Assembly (NCBI GenBank): GCA_964293585.1
Contig: CAXYYS010000010.1
Coordinates: 1-58,356, forward strand
DNA: 58,356 nucleotides
Source: JAKVKY01 sp964293585
Lineage (GTDB): Bacteria > Bacillota > Negativicutes > Acidaminococcales > Acidaminococcaceae
Direction: 5' to 3'
Shown piece by piece: positions 8,842 through 16,506 of this stretch. The translations under genes were made by a program, and so were the position numbers. The notes below the pieces were generated by a model. It was not told the DNA's origin. It was given only the letters and a program-made list of their open reading frames with translations, and made no database searches. Numbering within the stretch: the stretch's first letter is position 1; every line of letters starts with the position of its first letter.

Positions 8842-9816
8842 ATGAAATTTGAACCCTTGTCCGTGATTATCCAAAAAATACCTATGCCTATCTTCGCGGT
8901 GGCTTTAGCTTTATTCGCCATCGGCAATGTTATGAGTAAGCACCATTGGCCCCAGGTTCTTTTTTGGTTTTGCGGTGCTCTGGCCACCTTTTGTCTTATC
9001 TTGTTCCTTGGCAAACTGGCCCTGTACCCGGATATGATTAAAAAAGATCTGCAAACCAGTCCTGTCCTGGCCAGTGTTTCCGGAGGCGCCTTTATGGCAC
9101 TCATCCAAATGGCTACTTATTATGTAAAACCGCTCCATGCCGGCGCTGCCCTAATTTTATGGGCTTTTTCGGTACTAGGTTACGTACTGTTAGCCATCTG
9201 GTTCAGTCAAAAATTTGTCTGGGAAAAACATGATCTGCTCCAATTTTACCCCACTTATTTTTTAATCTATGCCGGTCTGGCCTTAGCCGCTCTTAGCGCT
9301 CCAGCCTTTGGGCAGGCAGTATTGGGACATTTCATTTTCTGGCTGACCCTGCTCCTGTTCCTGATTGTCCTGGCCGTCGTAGGCTGGCGGTGGTTCTCTC
9401 AGCCGGTAAATACTCCTTTTCGGCCGTTCTTTTGTTTATTTACAGCGCCGCCCAGCTTATTTTTTGCCACCTGGCTGGTACTCTTCCCCGGCCTGCCGGA
9501 AACAGCTGTTTATGCCGGTCTGGCTGTAGCCCAGCTGCTTTTTCTGATGGTCCTCACTTATTTACCGCGCCTGTTCAAGATTCCTTTTTACGCCAGCTAT
9601 GCAGCCCTGGGTTTCCCTTTTGTCATCACTTCTTACGCCCTGACCGTAGCTCTTAACACCCTGACAAAAACAGGGGCAGCCATACCTGTATGGTTACCCC
9701 TGTTAGACTATGTAGAATTTCTGTTTGCAGTAGTAGCTGTTATCTACGTGACTGTCTGGTATGTCTCCTTTATCATTAACTACTGTCTTATCTGTCGCGG
9801 CCCGCAAACTTTATAA
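8842..9816 (+). CDS. TDT (TehA/SLAC1-type) family transporter
   Basis: 324 aa integral membrane protein with about ten hydrophobic segments. The N-terminus (VIIQKIPMPIFAVALALFAIGN) and the first loops, with the pattern KLALYPDMIKKDLQTSPVLAS, are typical of the tellurite-resistance/dicarboxylate transporter family, which includes TehA and SLAC1 anion channels and fungal Mae1. Substrate may be a small anion or dicarboxylate; it cannot be read from sequence. Start chosen at 8842 behind AGGAG with 6-base spacing; an upstream in-frame ATG at 8710 reads through the promoter region. Converges with and overlaps feoB by 6 bases. Confidence 0.75.
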   Translation: MKFEPLSVIIQKIPMPIFAVALALFAIGNVMSKHHWPQVLFWFCGALATFCLILFLGKLALYPDMIKKDLQTSPVLASVSGGAFMALIQMATYYVKPLHAGAALILWAFSVLGYVLLAIWFSQKFVWEKHDLLQFYPTYFLIYAGLALAALSAPAFGQAVLGHFIFWLTLLLFLIVLAVVGWRWFSQPVNTPFRPFFCLFTAPPSLFFATWLVLFPGLPETAVYAGLAVAQLLFLMVLTYLPRLFKIPFYASYAALGFPFVITSYALTVALNTLTKTGAAIPVWLPLLDYVEFLFAVVAVIYVTVWYVSFIINYCLICRGPQTL

Positions 9817-11817
9817 TCTGCTGCCAATCTGGTATACCAAAAAGGCAATCACATAAGCTATGCCGGTCTGATAACCAAGTGCAGCCAGAGTCCAGCGCCA
9901 ACTATCCATCTCACGTCTGATTGTGGCAATAGCCGCAATACAGGGTGAAGCTAAAAGGATAAAGACCATGAAAGCATAACCGCTGGCAGGAGTAAACATG
10001 CTCTGCACCACTGCCTGCATGGCTGTTCCGCCGTTTTCCGGGTCGCTTATCCCTGACAGGATGCCAAACGTGGACACGATGACTTCTTTGGCGATAAATC
10101 CGCCGATAGCCGCAAAAGCAGTCTGCCAGGTACCAAAACCCAAAGGTGCAAAAACAGGAGCGATGAACCGGCCAATATCTGCCATCATGCTTTGTTCCGG
10201 TTTCACCATATCCAGCCGCAGATTAAAGTTCTGCAAAATCCAGAGTACGGCACTGGCTACAAAAATGATGGTACCCGCCTTAATAATAAAACCTTTTACC
10301 CGTTCCCAGGTATGCTGCCACATGGATCTAAGTTTAGGCCAGTGATATGCCGGCATCTCCATGACAAAGTTAGCTGCTTCCGTATTAAAGAATCGTGTCT
10401 TTTTGAGAGCAAAGCCACTGACGATGACCATCAAGATACCAAACAAATACATGGAAGGTCCTATCCAGGAATTTTGCGGGAACAAAGCCGCCGCAAATAA
10501 AGCGAAGAGGGGCAGCTTGGCATTACAGGGTATAAAGGGCGTCAACATGATGGTCAGTTTCCGGTCTTTATCGTTTTCAATGGTACGGGCGCTCATAATC
10601 GCCGGTACGCTGCAGCCGGTACCAATCAGCATCGGGATAAAGCTGCGCCCGGACAAACCGAAACTCCGGAAAATCCGGTCCATTAAAAAAGCTACCCGGG
10701 ACATATAGCCGCAGTCTTCCAAAAAAGACAGGAAGAGGAACAACATAAAAATCTGGGGCACAAAACTTAAAACCGCACCCACACCGCCGATAATACCATC
10801 CACTACCAGTCCGGACAGGATAGGTGAGATTGTTGCGCTATCCATGGCTGTCCGTACCAGTTCCCCTAAATTCTTAAACAAAGCATCCATACCATCCGTG
10901 GTATATTGCCCCACGGTACTGACGCTGACAAAATACATCAGCCACATGATGCCGAAAAAGATAGGCAAACCCAAAAGCCTGTTGGTCACTACCTTATCAA
11001 TGGCATCAGAAATTTTTGAGGTCTGATCTTTATTACCACGTTTATAGTACTGGCTCAATAATTTTTCGATGGCAGCATAGCGGCCGGCGGCAATTAAACT
11101 TTCCGAATCGTCTCCATCCTTTTGCTCCGCCCAGCGGATCAATGCTTCCAGCTTTTCCTGAAGCTGGGGCACCAAATCAGCTTTCTCCAGTTCATGAGGG
11201 TCCCGTTCAAAAATTTTGACCAGGTGCCAGCGTTTATCATGTTCCGGCGGCAAGTTACAAATTTCATCGATGCGTACCAATGTATCTTCAATAACCGGAC
11301 TGTAACGTACAGGTTTAAGATGCACATGGCCATCTGAAGCGTGAATAGCCACATCCAGAAGTTCTTTAATGCCCTGCCCTTTGGAAGCAGTAATCTCAAT
11401 GGCATGACAACCTAAGGCATCTGCCAGCCCCTGCGTATCCAGGTCATCCCCGTTCTTGTGGACCAAATCCATCATGTTTAAAGCCAAAACCATGGGATAA
11501 CCTTGTTCCAGAATCTGGGTGGTCAGATATAAATTGCGTTCCAGGTTCGAGGCATCCAAGATATTGATGACGGCACCGGGATGATTTTCCAGTAAATAAT
11601 CCCTGGTCACCACTTCTTCCGGAGTATAGGGAGACAAAGAGTACACGCCGGGCAAGTCCATCACATCGTAACCTTCATAGTTCATCAACTCGCCAATTTT
11701 GCGCTCTACGGTTACGCCGGGCCAGTTACCCACATACTGATTACTGCCGGTCAGAGTGTTGAATAAGGTAGTTTTGCCACAATTTGGATTACCAATCAAA
11801 GCTAAAATCTTGTTCAT
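9811..11817 (-). CDS. feoB: Ferrous iron transport protein B
   Basis: 668 aa. The N-terminal cytosolic G domain has G1 GNPNCGKTTLF, the switch region with TVERKIGEL, G3 DLPGVYSLSPYTPEE, G4 NMMD and a helical GDI-like domain. From about residue 270 the polytopic membrane part contains the gate repeats (MLIGTGCSVPAI and the later IAKEVIVSTFGIL). FeoB imports Fe(II) under anaerobic conditions. The start at 11817 follows AAAGGA; six upstream residues are rejected. Follows feoA by 55 bases on one transcript. C-terminus lacks a separate FeoC gene. Confidence 0.95.
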   Translation of the reverse strand: MNKILALIGNPNCGKTTLFNTLTGSNQYVGNWPGVTVERKIGELMNYEGYDVMDLPGVYSLSPYTPEEVVTRDYLLENHPGAVINILDASNLERNLYLTTQILEQGYPMVLALNMMDLVHKNGDDLDTQGLADALGCHAIEITASKGQGIKELLDVAIHASDGHVHLKPVRYSPVIEDTLVRIDEICNLPPEHDKRWHLVKIFERDPHELEKADLVPQLQEKLEALIRWAEQKDGDDSESLIAAGRYAAIEKLLSQYYKRGNKDQTSKISDAIDKVVTNRLLGLPIFFGIMWLMYFVSVSTVGQYTTDGMDALFKNLGELVRTAMDSATISPILSGLVVDGIIGGVGAVLSFVPQIFMLFLFLSFLEDCGYMSRVAFLMDRIFRSFGLSGRSFIPMLIGTGCSVPAIMSARTIENDKDRKLTIMLTPFIPCNAKLPLFALFAAALFPQNSWIGPSMYLFGILMVIVSGFALKKTRFFNTEAANFVMEMPAYHWPKLRSMWQHTWERVKGFIIKAGTIIFVASAVLWILQNFNLRLDMVKPEQSMMADIGRFIAPVFAPLGFGTWQTAFAAIGGFIAKEVIVSTFGILSGISDPENGGTAMQAVVQSMFTPASGYAFMVFILLASPCIAAIATIRREMDSWRWTLAALGYQTGIAYVIAFLVYQIGSRL

Positions 11818-11872
11818 GTGTCCATCCTTTGTCAAGTTTTTTTAGAGATAAGAAAGCCGGTACCAAAAATAT

Positions 11873-12097
11873 TCAGTCCTCTACTAAAATATTTTTGGCA
11901 TCGGCTTTACGAATAGATAGATTATAATTGCGCAACTTAATTTCTATGGGGTCTCCTAAGGGAGCCACCCGGCAAACCGTTACTCTGGTACCCTTTGTAA
12001 GTCCCATATCCACGATTCGCCTTTTTAACGCTCCGGTAGCACAAACCTTAGTCACGATGACCGGTTCTCCTATCTTAGCGTCATTCAAAGTTTTCAT
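11873..12097 (-). CDS. feoA: Ferrous iron transport accessory protein A
   Basis: 74 aa SH3-like protein typical of FeoA, with RRIVDMGLTKGTRVTV and APLGDPIEIKLRNYNLSIR. It supports FeoB at the inner face of the membrane. AAGGA lies 8 bases before the ATG. First gene of feoAB; its promoter carries an inverted repeat that may be a metal-repressor site. Confidence 0.93.
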   Translation of the reverse strand: MKTLNDAKIGEPVIVTKVCATGALKRRIVDMGLTKGTRVTVCRVAPLGDPIEIKLRNYNLSIRKADAKNILVED

Positions 12098-12138
12098 GTC
12101 ACAATCCTTCCCTACTCTTTCGCAAGAGTAAGTTCTTT

Positions 12139-12192
12139 AGTAAGCCTATGCTAACTTATTTATAGTTTAAAACATTTACAGCTGCTTGTCAA
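12139..12192 (-). promoter_or_regulatory. feoAB promoter with candidate metal-repressor operator
   Basis: Minus-strand TTGACA (12187-12192), 17 bases, TAAACT (12164-12169). Directly at and after the expected start lies AGTTAGC-ATAG-GCTTACT (12139-12156), an inverted repeat with 6 of 7 arm positions paired. Its shape recalls DtxR/MntR-family operators (AGGTTAGCCTAACCT-like), so iron-dependent repression is a reasonable inference. Confidence 0.55.
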
Positions 12193-12203
12193 TGCCTAAA
12201 AAC

Positions 12204-12232
12204 TTGACAAGAAATGTGCCAGGCCTTATTAT
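12204..12232 (+). promoter_or_regulatory. Promoter of the CDF transporter gene
   Basis: TTGACA, 17-base spacer, TATTAT, about 55 bases before the start codon. It is divergent from the feoAB promoter, with the two -35 boxes only about 11 bases apart. Confidence 0.7.
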
Positions 12233-12288
12233 CTATGGTAATTACTTGACTTGCAACAAGCAGGATAAGGGAAAAGGAAGTAACCGTA

Positions 12289-13188
12289 ATGGATATCGCC
12301 GACAAAAGAGAGCATGAAGCTGTCCGGGTTTCGCTGTATGGTGTCATTAGCAACATCATCCTGGCTGCTCTCAAATGCGGTGCCGGTATCCTGGGCCAGT
12401 CTTCTGCCCTCATTTCAGACGGTATCCATTCTGCCTCGGATGTCTTTGCCAACTTTATCGTCATCGCCGGTATCAAAGTTTCCAACCGGGCGGAAGACGC
12501 CGATCATCCGTATGGCCATGAACGGTTGGAATGTGTAGCTTCTATCGTCCTGGCCGTGGTCTTAATTCTAACCGGTCTAGCCATCGGCTACGAAGGACTG
12601 CATAAAATCCTGCACGAACCAGAGACCATCGCTGTGCCTTCTCTGTTGCCTTTGATCGTAGCTTTCATCTCCATCCTTGTCAAAGAAATAATGTTCTGGT
12701 ACTGCCGCTCCGTAGCCCTGCGTATTAATTCGGATGCGGTCATGGCCGATGCCTGGCATCATCGCAGTGATAGTCTTTCTTCCATTGGTGGTTTCATCGG
12801 TGTCCTGGGAGCCAGGATGGGGTATCCGATTCTAGATCCGCTAGCCAGTATCGTCATCTGCCTGCTAATCATTTATTCAGCGTACGAAATCTTCAAAAGC
12901 GCCGTTGACAAAATGGTGGACCATGGTTGTGACAAAGCCACGACTGACAAGATGAAAACCATCATCACAGGCATTGACGGCGTAGAACATTTAGACCGTC
13001 TGCAAACCAGGATTTTCGGCAACCGTATCTTTGTAGACGTGGAAGTCAGCGTAGCCGACGACCTGACCGTAGTACAAGCTCACCGTATCGCAGAAAATAT
13101 CCATGTAGCCATGGAAAAAGATTTTGGCCTGGTCAAACATTGTATGGTTCATATTAATCCTTTAAGCGAAGTTACCCATGATTTTTAA
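12289..13188 (+). CDS. Cation diffusion facilitator (CDF) family exporter
   Basis: 299 aa. Six membrane segments are followed by a cytoplasmic C-terminal domain (about residues 210-295). The metal-binding site residues are visible: SDGIHSASDV in TM2 and DAWHHRSDS in TM5, and HPYGHERLE after TM2, as in Zn/Co/Fe/Mn exporters of this family. It exports a divalent metal in exchange for protons; which metal is not evident. AAGGAAG precedes the ATG. Sits between feoAB and a cobalamin-riboswitch-like transcript that points towards its 3' end. Confidence 0.9.
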   Translation: MDIADKREHEAVRVSLYGVISNIILAALKCGAGILGQSSALISDGIHSASDVFANFIVIAGIKVSNRAEDADHPYGHERLECVASIVLAVVLILTGLAIGYEGLHKILHEPETIAVPSLLPLIVAFISILVKEIMFWYCRSVALRINSDAVMADAWHHRSDSLSSIGGFIGVLGARMGYPILDPLASIVICLLIIYSAYEIFKSAVDKMVDHGCDKATTDKMKTIITGIDGVEHLDRLQTRIFGNRIFVDVEVSVADDLTVVQAHRIAENIHVAMEKDFGLVKHCMVHINPLSEVTHDF

Positions 13189-13242
13189 AATCTTATCCCC
13201 TATGAAACATAAATATCTGCTGTAATCAAACTAAAACAAATA

Positions 13243-13280
13243 ACCCCGTAACGATGTCCGGTCGTTACGGGGTCATTCGT
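13243..13280. terminator. Bidirectional terminator after the CDF gene
   Basis: Perfect 12-base arms ACCCCGTAACGA and TCGTTACGGGGT, with CATTCGTTTTC following on the plus strand and TATTTGTTTTAG on the minus strand. It can stop both the CDF transcript and the opposing riboswitch transcript. Confidence 0.75.
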
Positions 13281-13421
13281 TTTCTACTCAAGATCGTAAT
13301 GTCGCTTACTATCTGCGGCTAAGACCATGAAAAAAATAAAAGGAGAGGAATGGGATATGGGATAATTTCAAGAAGATTTGTGAATGACAAATCGCATTTA
13401 TATTTCGACCTGCAAGAACAG

Positions 13422-13640
13422 AAAACCGTTTCTGCACATGACAGAAACGGTTTTGATATCAGGCAAGTCCACCCTTCCACTCTCACCTGGAAAGATTTCG
13501 TTGATAACATCATTCCTGTCACTCGCAGGTCAAGCTAGATGCTTATACAGATGCGGCTTACCGGCTCCAGCATATGCTGTTACGGCGACGGGATCGCAAC
13601 GGACTTTCACCGTTTTACCCTCTCTGTATGAAATATTATT
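13422..13640 (-). ncRNA. Cobalamin-riboswitch-like leader without a downstream gene
   Basis: The minus strand carries GGTGAAAGTCC, then ATCCCGTCGCCGTAAC, then GGAGC and AAGCCGCATCTG. The order and spacing match the conserved core of cobalamin riboswitches (GGTGAAAATCC, CCCGCCACTGTAA, GGAGC, AAGCCACTG). A less clear B12-box-like GTGGACTTGCC occurs near 13465. It ends in a terminator hairpin with 13-base arms AAAACCGTTTCTG/CAGAAACGGTTTT (13422-13454). The match is by eye and the 3' half is divergent. After the terminator, about 140 bases up to the opposing terminator hold no convincing reading frame. The 507-base gap 13189-13695 contains nothing else but the CDF terminator. Confidence 0.55.
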
Positions 13641-13651
13641 TTTACGATTTA

Positions 13652-13680
13652 ATTATACTTAGTACTAATAAGATTGTCAA
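13652..13680 (-). promoter_or_regulatory. Consensus promoter of the riboswitch-like RNA
   Basis: Perfect TTGACA, exactly 17 bases, perfect TATAAT on the minus strand, starting 16 bases after the engB stop. It is the best sigma-70 type promoter in the window and shows that this RNA is its own transcription unit. Confidence 0.85.
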
Positions 13681-13695
13681 GCATCTTTTACAAAT

Positions 13696-14364
13696 TTATT
13701 TTTTCTGGTCATCGGCGCCTATCTCTACGCCCCCCGCTGCCAGAATAGCCATAATCCTATTAATCAGTTCGGCTCTCATTAACGGCTGGGTAACGGAATA
13801 AAGGATAATCCGGCTATCATCAATACCCAGCTGCTTTTTCAAAGCATTCTTTTTCGCTTCCGCAGCACTATGAGATAATTTATCTGCTTTTGTTAACACC
13901 AGCTGTACCCTATGCCCACATTGTAAAAGCCATTTATAGCCTTCCAAATCATTGGGCATCAGCTCACGGCGTATATCCAGCAACTGGCAGACCAGTTGCA
14001 AATCAGGAGCTTCCACCAGATAATTCCTGATAAAAGCTGACCATAATTCCTTATTATCTTTACTTGTACGGGCATAACCATAGCCCGGTAAATCCACCAC
14101 ATAAAAACCGGTACGTTCTTCCTGTTCGTCTACAGTACGTTTAGCTTCTACTTTATAATAATTCAAAGTCTGAGTCTTGCCCGGAGTGGCGCTGACCCTG
14201 GCCAGATTCTTCCTCCGGCACAAAGAATTGATTAAAGAAGATTTACCTACGTTAGAACGTCCTAAAAAAGCTACTTCCGGTAAACTAGGTTTAGGGTATT
14301 GTTCTGCCCGGACCGCTGAAGTTACAAACTCGGCCCGGATGAAATCCCATATTCCGTTGTTCAT
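13696..14364 (-). CDS. engB: Ribosome biogenesis GTPase YsxC/EngB
   Basis: 222 aa Era/TrmE-type GTPase needed for 50S subunit assembly. G1 is GRSNVGKSSLIN, G3 is DLPGYGYA, and G4 is TKAD. The start at 14364 follows GGAGG with 5-base spacing; 14 upstream in-frame residues are rejected. The C-terminal tail is short and Gly/Asp-rich. In many Firmicutes this gene directly follows lon; here the nucleoside transporter operon and an oxidoreductase lie between them. Confidence 0.93.
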   Translation of the reverse strand: MNNGIWDFIRAEFVTSAVRAEQYPKPSLPEVAFLGRSNVGKSSLINSLCRRKNLARVSATPGKTQTLNYYKVEAKRTVDEQEERTGFYVVDLPGYGYARTSKDNKELWSAFIRNYLVEAPDLQLVCQLLDIRRELMPNDLEGYKWLLQCGHRVQLVLTKADKLSHSAAEAKKNALKKQLGIDDSRIILYSVTQPLMRAELINRIMAILAAGGVEIGADDQKK

Positions 14365-14510
14365 GTGAACCTCCTTCTTCACTAAATTAGATGCTGACCT
14401 CAGCACCCTGTGTGCAAAACCTACATGATTCTGCTTCTTATCTTTAACGCGCCGGACACGCCGTGCGCATCTTCAACTATGTTCAAACTGGTATTATCTT
14501 AATACTATCT

Positions 14511-15440
14511 TTACCGTTCCTCTCGATCATAAGGCAGTCCCAGAGCCTGCGGCGAAGCCAGCCGTCCTTCCTTCTTAATCAACACTAAGACCAAAGCCAG
14601 GATTGTAAAGATATAGGGCAACATATTGAGCAGGAAAATGGATGTTGAAACGCCCAGTACCTGCAGGTTGAAACCCAGGGCATCCACACCGCCGAACAAA
14701 TAACTACCTACCAGAGCACGCCAGGGATCCCACAGGGCAAATACTACCAGCGCCACTGCAATCCAACCACGGCCTGCCGTCATATTTTCCAGCCAGCAAG
14801 GTGCATAAGCCAGAGAAAGATATGCTCCACCCAAACCTGCCAGCGCTCCGCCAATCACTGTGTACAAATACCGTCTGGTGAACACGTTGACACCTACAGC
14901 ATCTACCGCTGCCGGATTTTCACCCAGAGCCCGCAGAAATAAACCGGCCCGGGTCTTATAGATGTATAAGGCAGCTACAATAATCAGGATGTAACTGATA
15001 TATACCAGAGGATCATGATTAAAAAGCACCGGTCCCAGGATAGGAATATTGCTCAGGCCAGGTACAGGCAGCTTGACAAAAGGATTGTCCAGACGCATAC
15101 CTACATAAGCTTTTCCCAAATAACCAGATAAACCCGTGCCAAAAATCGTCAGCGCCAGACCACTGACAACCTGATTAGCTTTCAGGGTAATACATAATAC
15201 CGCATGAATCAGGGCCAGGATAGCGCCAGATACAAGCGCCGCCAATACTCCCAGCCAGGGACTGCCGGTAAGCACTGCTGTCATAAAACCAGTTTCTGCG
15301 CCAACTAACATCATGCCATCCACACCCAGGTTAGTAATGCCAGCCCGCTCGGTAATCAACTCTCCCAAAGAAGCGAATAAAAGAGGCGTACCTGCTACTA
15401 CGGAAGCTGCTAAGATAGAGACGATAAGATTCTCATTCAT
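14511..15440 (-). CDS. Nucleoside-type ABC transporter permease (NupQ/YufQ family)
   Basis: 309 aa, BPD_transp_2 family inner-membrane permease with about eight helices; the start of the conserved core reads FASLGELITERAGITNLGVDG. Start at 15440 follows GGAGG and overlaps the preceding permease gene by 8 bases. Together with the other permease, the ATPase and the BMP lipoprotein it forms a complete importer of the BmpA-NupOPQ type, which in characterised cases carries purine nucleosides. Substrate here is inferred from that similarity. Confidence 0.88.
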   Translation of the reverse strand: MNENLIVSILAASVVAGTPLLFASLGELITERAGITNLGVDGMMLVGAETGFMTAVLTGSPWLGVLAALVSGAILALIHAVLCITLKANQVVSGLALTIFGTGLSGYLGKAYVGMRLDNPFVKLPVPGLSNIPILGPVLFNHDPLVYISYILIIVAALYIYKTRAGLFLRALGENPAAVDAVGVNVFTRRYLYTVIGGALAGLGGAYLSLAYAPCWLENMTAGRGWIAVALVVFALWDPWRALVGSYLFGGVDALGFNLQVLGVSTSIFLLNMLPYIFTILALVLVLIKKEGRLASPQALGLPYDREER

Positions 15441-16506
15441 GTTTAGCTTCCTCCTCATCTGAAACCTTTAACTCGTAATTGGTTAAAATCTCGGACCCAA
15501 CCACAAAGAACAGGATGGCTCCCTGTAGCATGGTAGCTGTTGCTGAGGGAATACCCATGGTTTGGATCATAAAACCGCCTACCTGGATGATGGCGAACAA
15601 GAAAGCTACCACGATAATCGCCGCCGGATGAAGCCTTCCCAGCCAGGCCACGATAATCGCCGTATAACCATAACCGGGGCTGATGCCAGGTTGCAGTTTA
15701 CCCACGATACCACTGACCTCCACCATGCCGGCAAAACCAGCGATAGCTCCGGAAATAAACATAACGAGCAGAATCTGTTTTTTAATATCAATACCAATAT
15801 ATCTGGCTGCAGTAGCATTACTACCAATTACCAGAGTCTTATAACCCCATTTGGATTTTTTAAAAATAAAATACAGAACGATAGCTAAGATTACCACAAA
15901 GACAATACCAAAATGTACCCTGGTATCACCAAAAGTTGGTAGCAGAGCTGTTTTAGGGAAAGGTGCCGACAGAGGGAAATTATGTCCGTTAGGATCTTTC
16001 CAGGCGCCATACACTAAATAATTAGCCCATAAGATGGCGATATAATTCATCATCAAGGTACTAATCAGTTCGCTTACTAACCATTTAGCTTTGAGCCAAC
16101 CGGCTAATAACCCCCACAAGCCTCCGCCTATTGCGCCGGCCACCATCATGGCTGGCAGCATGATAACCGTAGGCAGCTCCGGAAAATGCAGCGGCACCCA
16201 GGTGGCTGCCACCGCCCCCATATAGAACTGACCTTCAGCGCCAATATTCCATAACTGCATACGGAAAGCAATAGCTACTCCCAGACCGCACAAGGCCAGA
16301 GGAATGGTTTTGACCAAAGTTTCGGAAACGCCATAGCCACTACCCAGCGCACCACCAAACATAGCACTGTATACTTCTAACGGATCCCTGCCCGTAGCAA
16401 TAAAGAATAAAGCACAAAAGAACAAAGATAAGATTGTGGCTAAAATGGGCACGATAATCTGTGACGAACGTTTGGGAGCCAGGCTCTTTTCAATTCTAAT
16501 TTTCAT
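15433..16506 (-). CDS. Nucleoside-type ABC transporter permease (NupP/YufP family)
   Basis: 357 aa membrane protein of the same BPD_transp_2 superfamily as its neighbour, with a longer N-terminus: first helix at about residues 17-38, then a loop and the LCGLGVAIAFRMQLWNIGAE core. It is the second half of the permease heterodimer. It overlaps the ATPase gene by 11 bases upstream and the second permease by 8 bases downstream, so the three are translationally coupled. Confidence 0.88.
   Translation of the reverse strand: MKIRIEKSLAPKRSSQIIVPILATILSLFFCALFFIATGRDPLEVYSAMFGGALGSGYGVSETLVKTIPLALCGLGVAIAFRMQLWNIGAEGQFYMGAVAATWVPLHFPELPTVIMLPAMMVAGAIGGGLWGLLAGWLKAKWLVSELISTLMMNYIAILWANYLVYGAWKDPNGHNFPLSAPFPKTALLPTFGDTRVHFGIVFVVILAIVLYFIFKKSKWGYKTLVIGSNATAARYIGIDIKKQILLVMFISGAIAGFAGMVEVSGIVGKLQPGISPGYGYTAIIVAWLGRLHPAAIIVVAFLFAIIQVGGFMIQTMGIPSATATMLQGAILFFVVGSEILTNYELKVSDEEEAKHE

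Noticed and set aside
13319..13522. Minus-strand 67-codon frame after the riboswitch-like element
   Set aside because: It begins inside the aptamer region and spans the terminator arms, with no ribosome site.
13350..13538. Plus-strand 62-codon frame with a strong AAAAGGAGAGG ribosome-like site
   Set aside because: It runs antisense through the riboswitch and its terminator hairpin, has no promoter or family resemblance, and the purine-rich stretch is best explained by chance.
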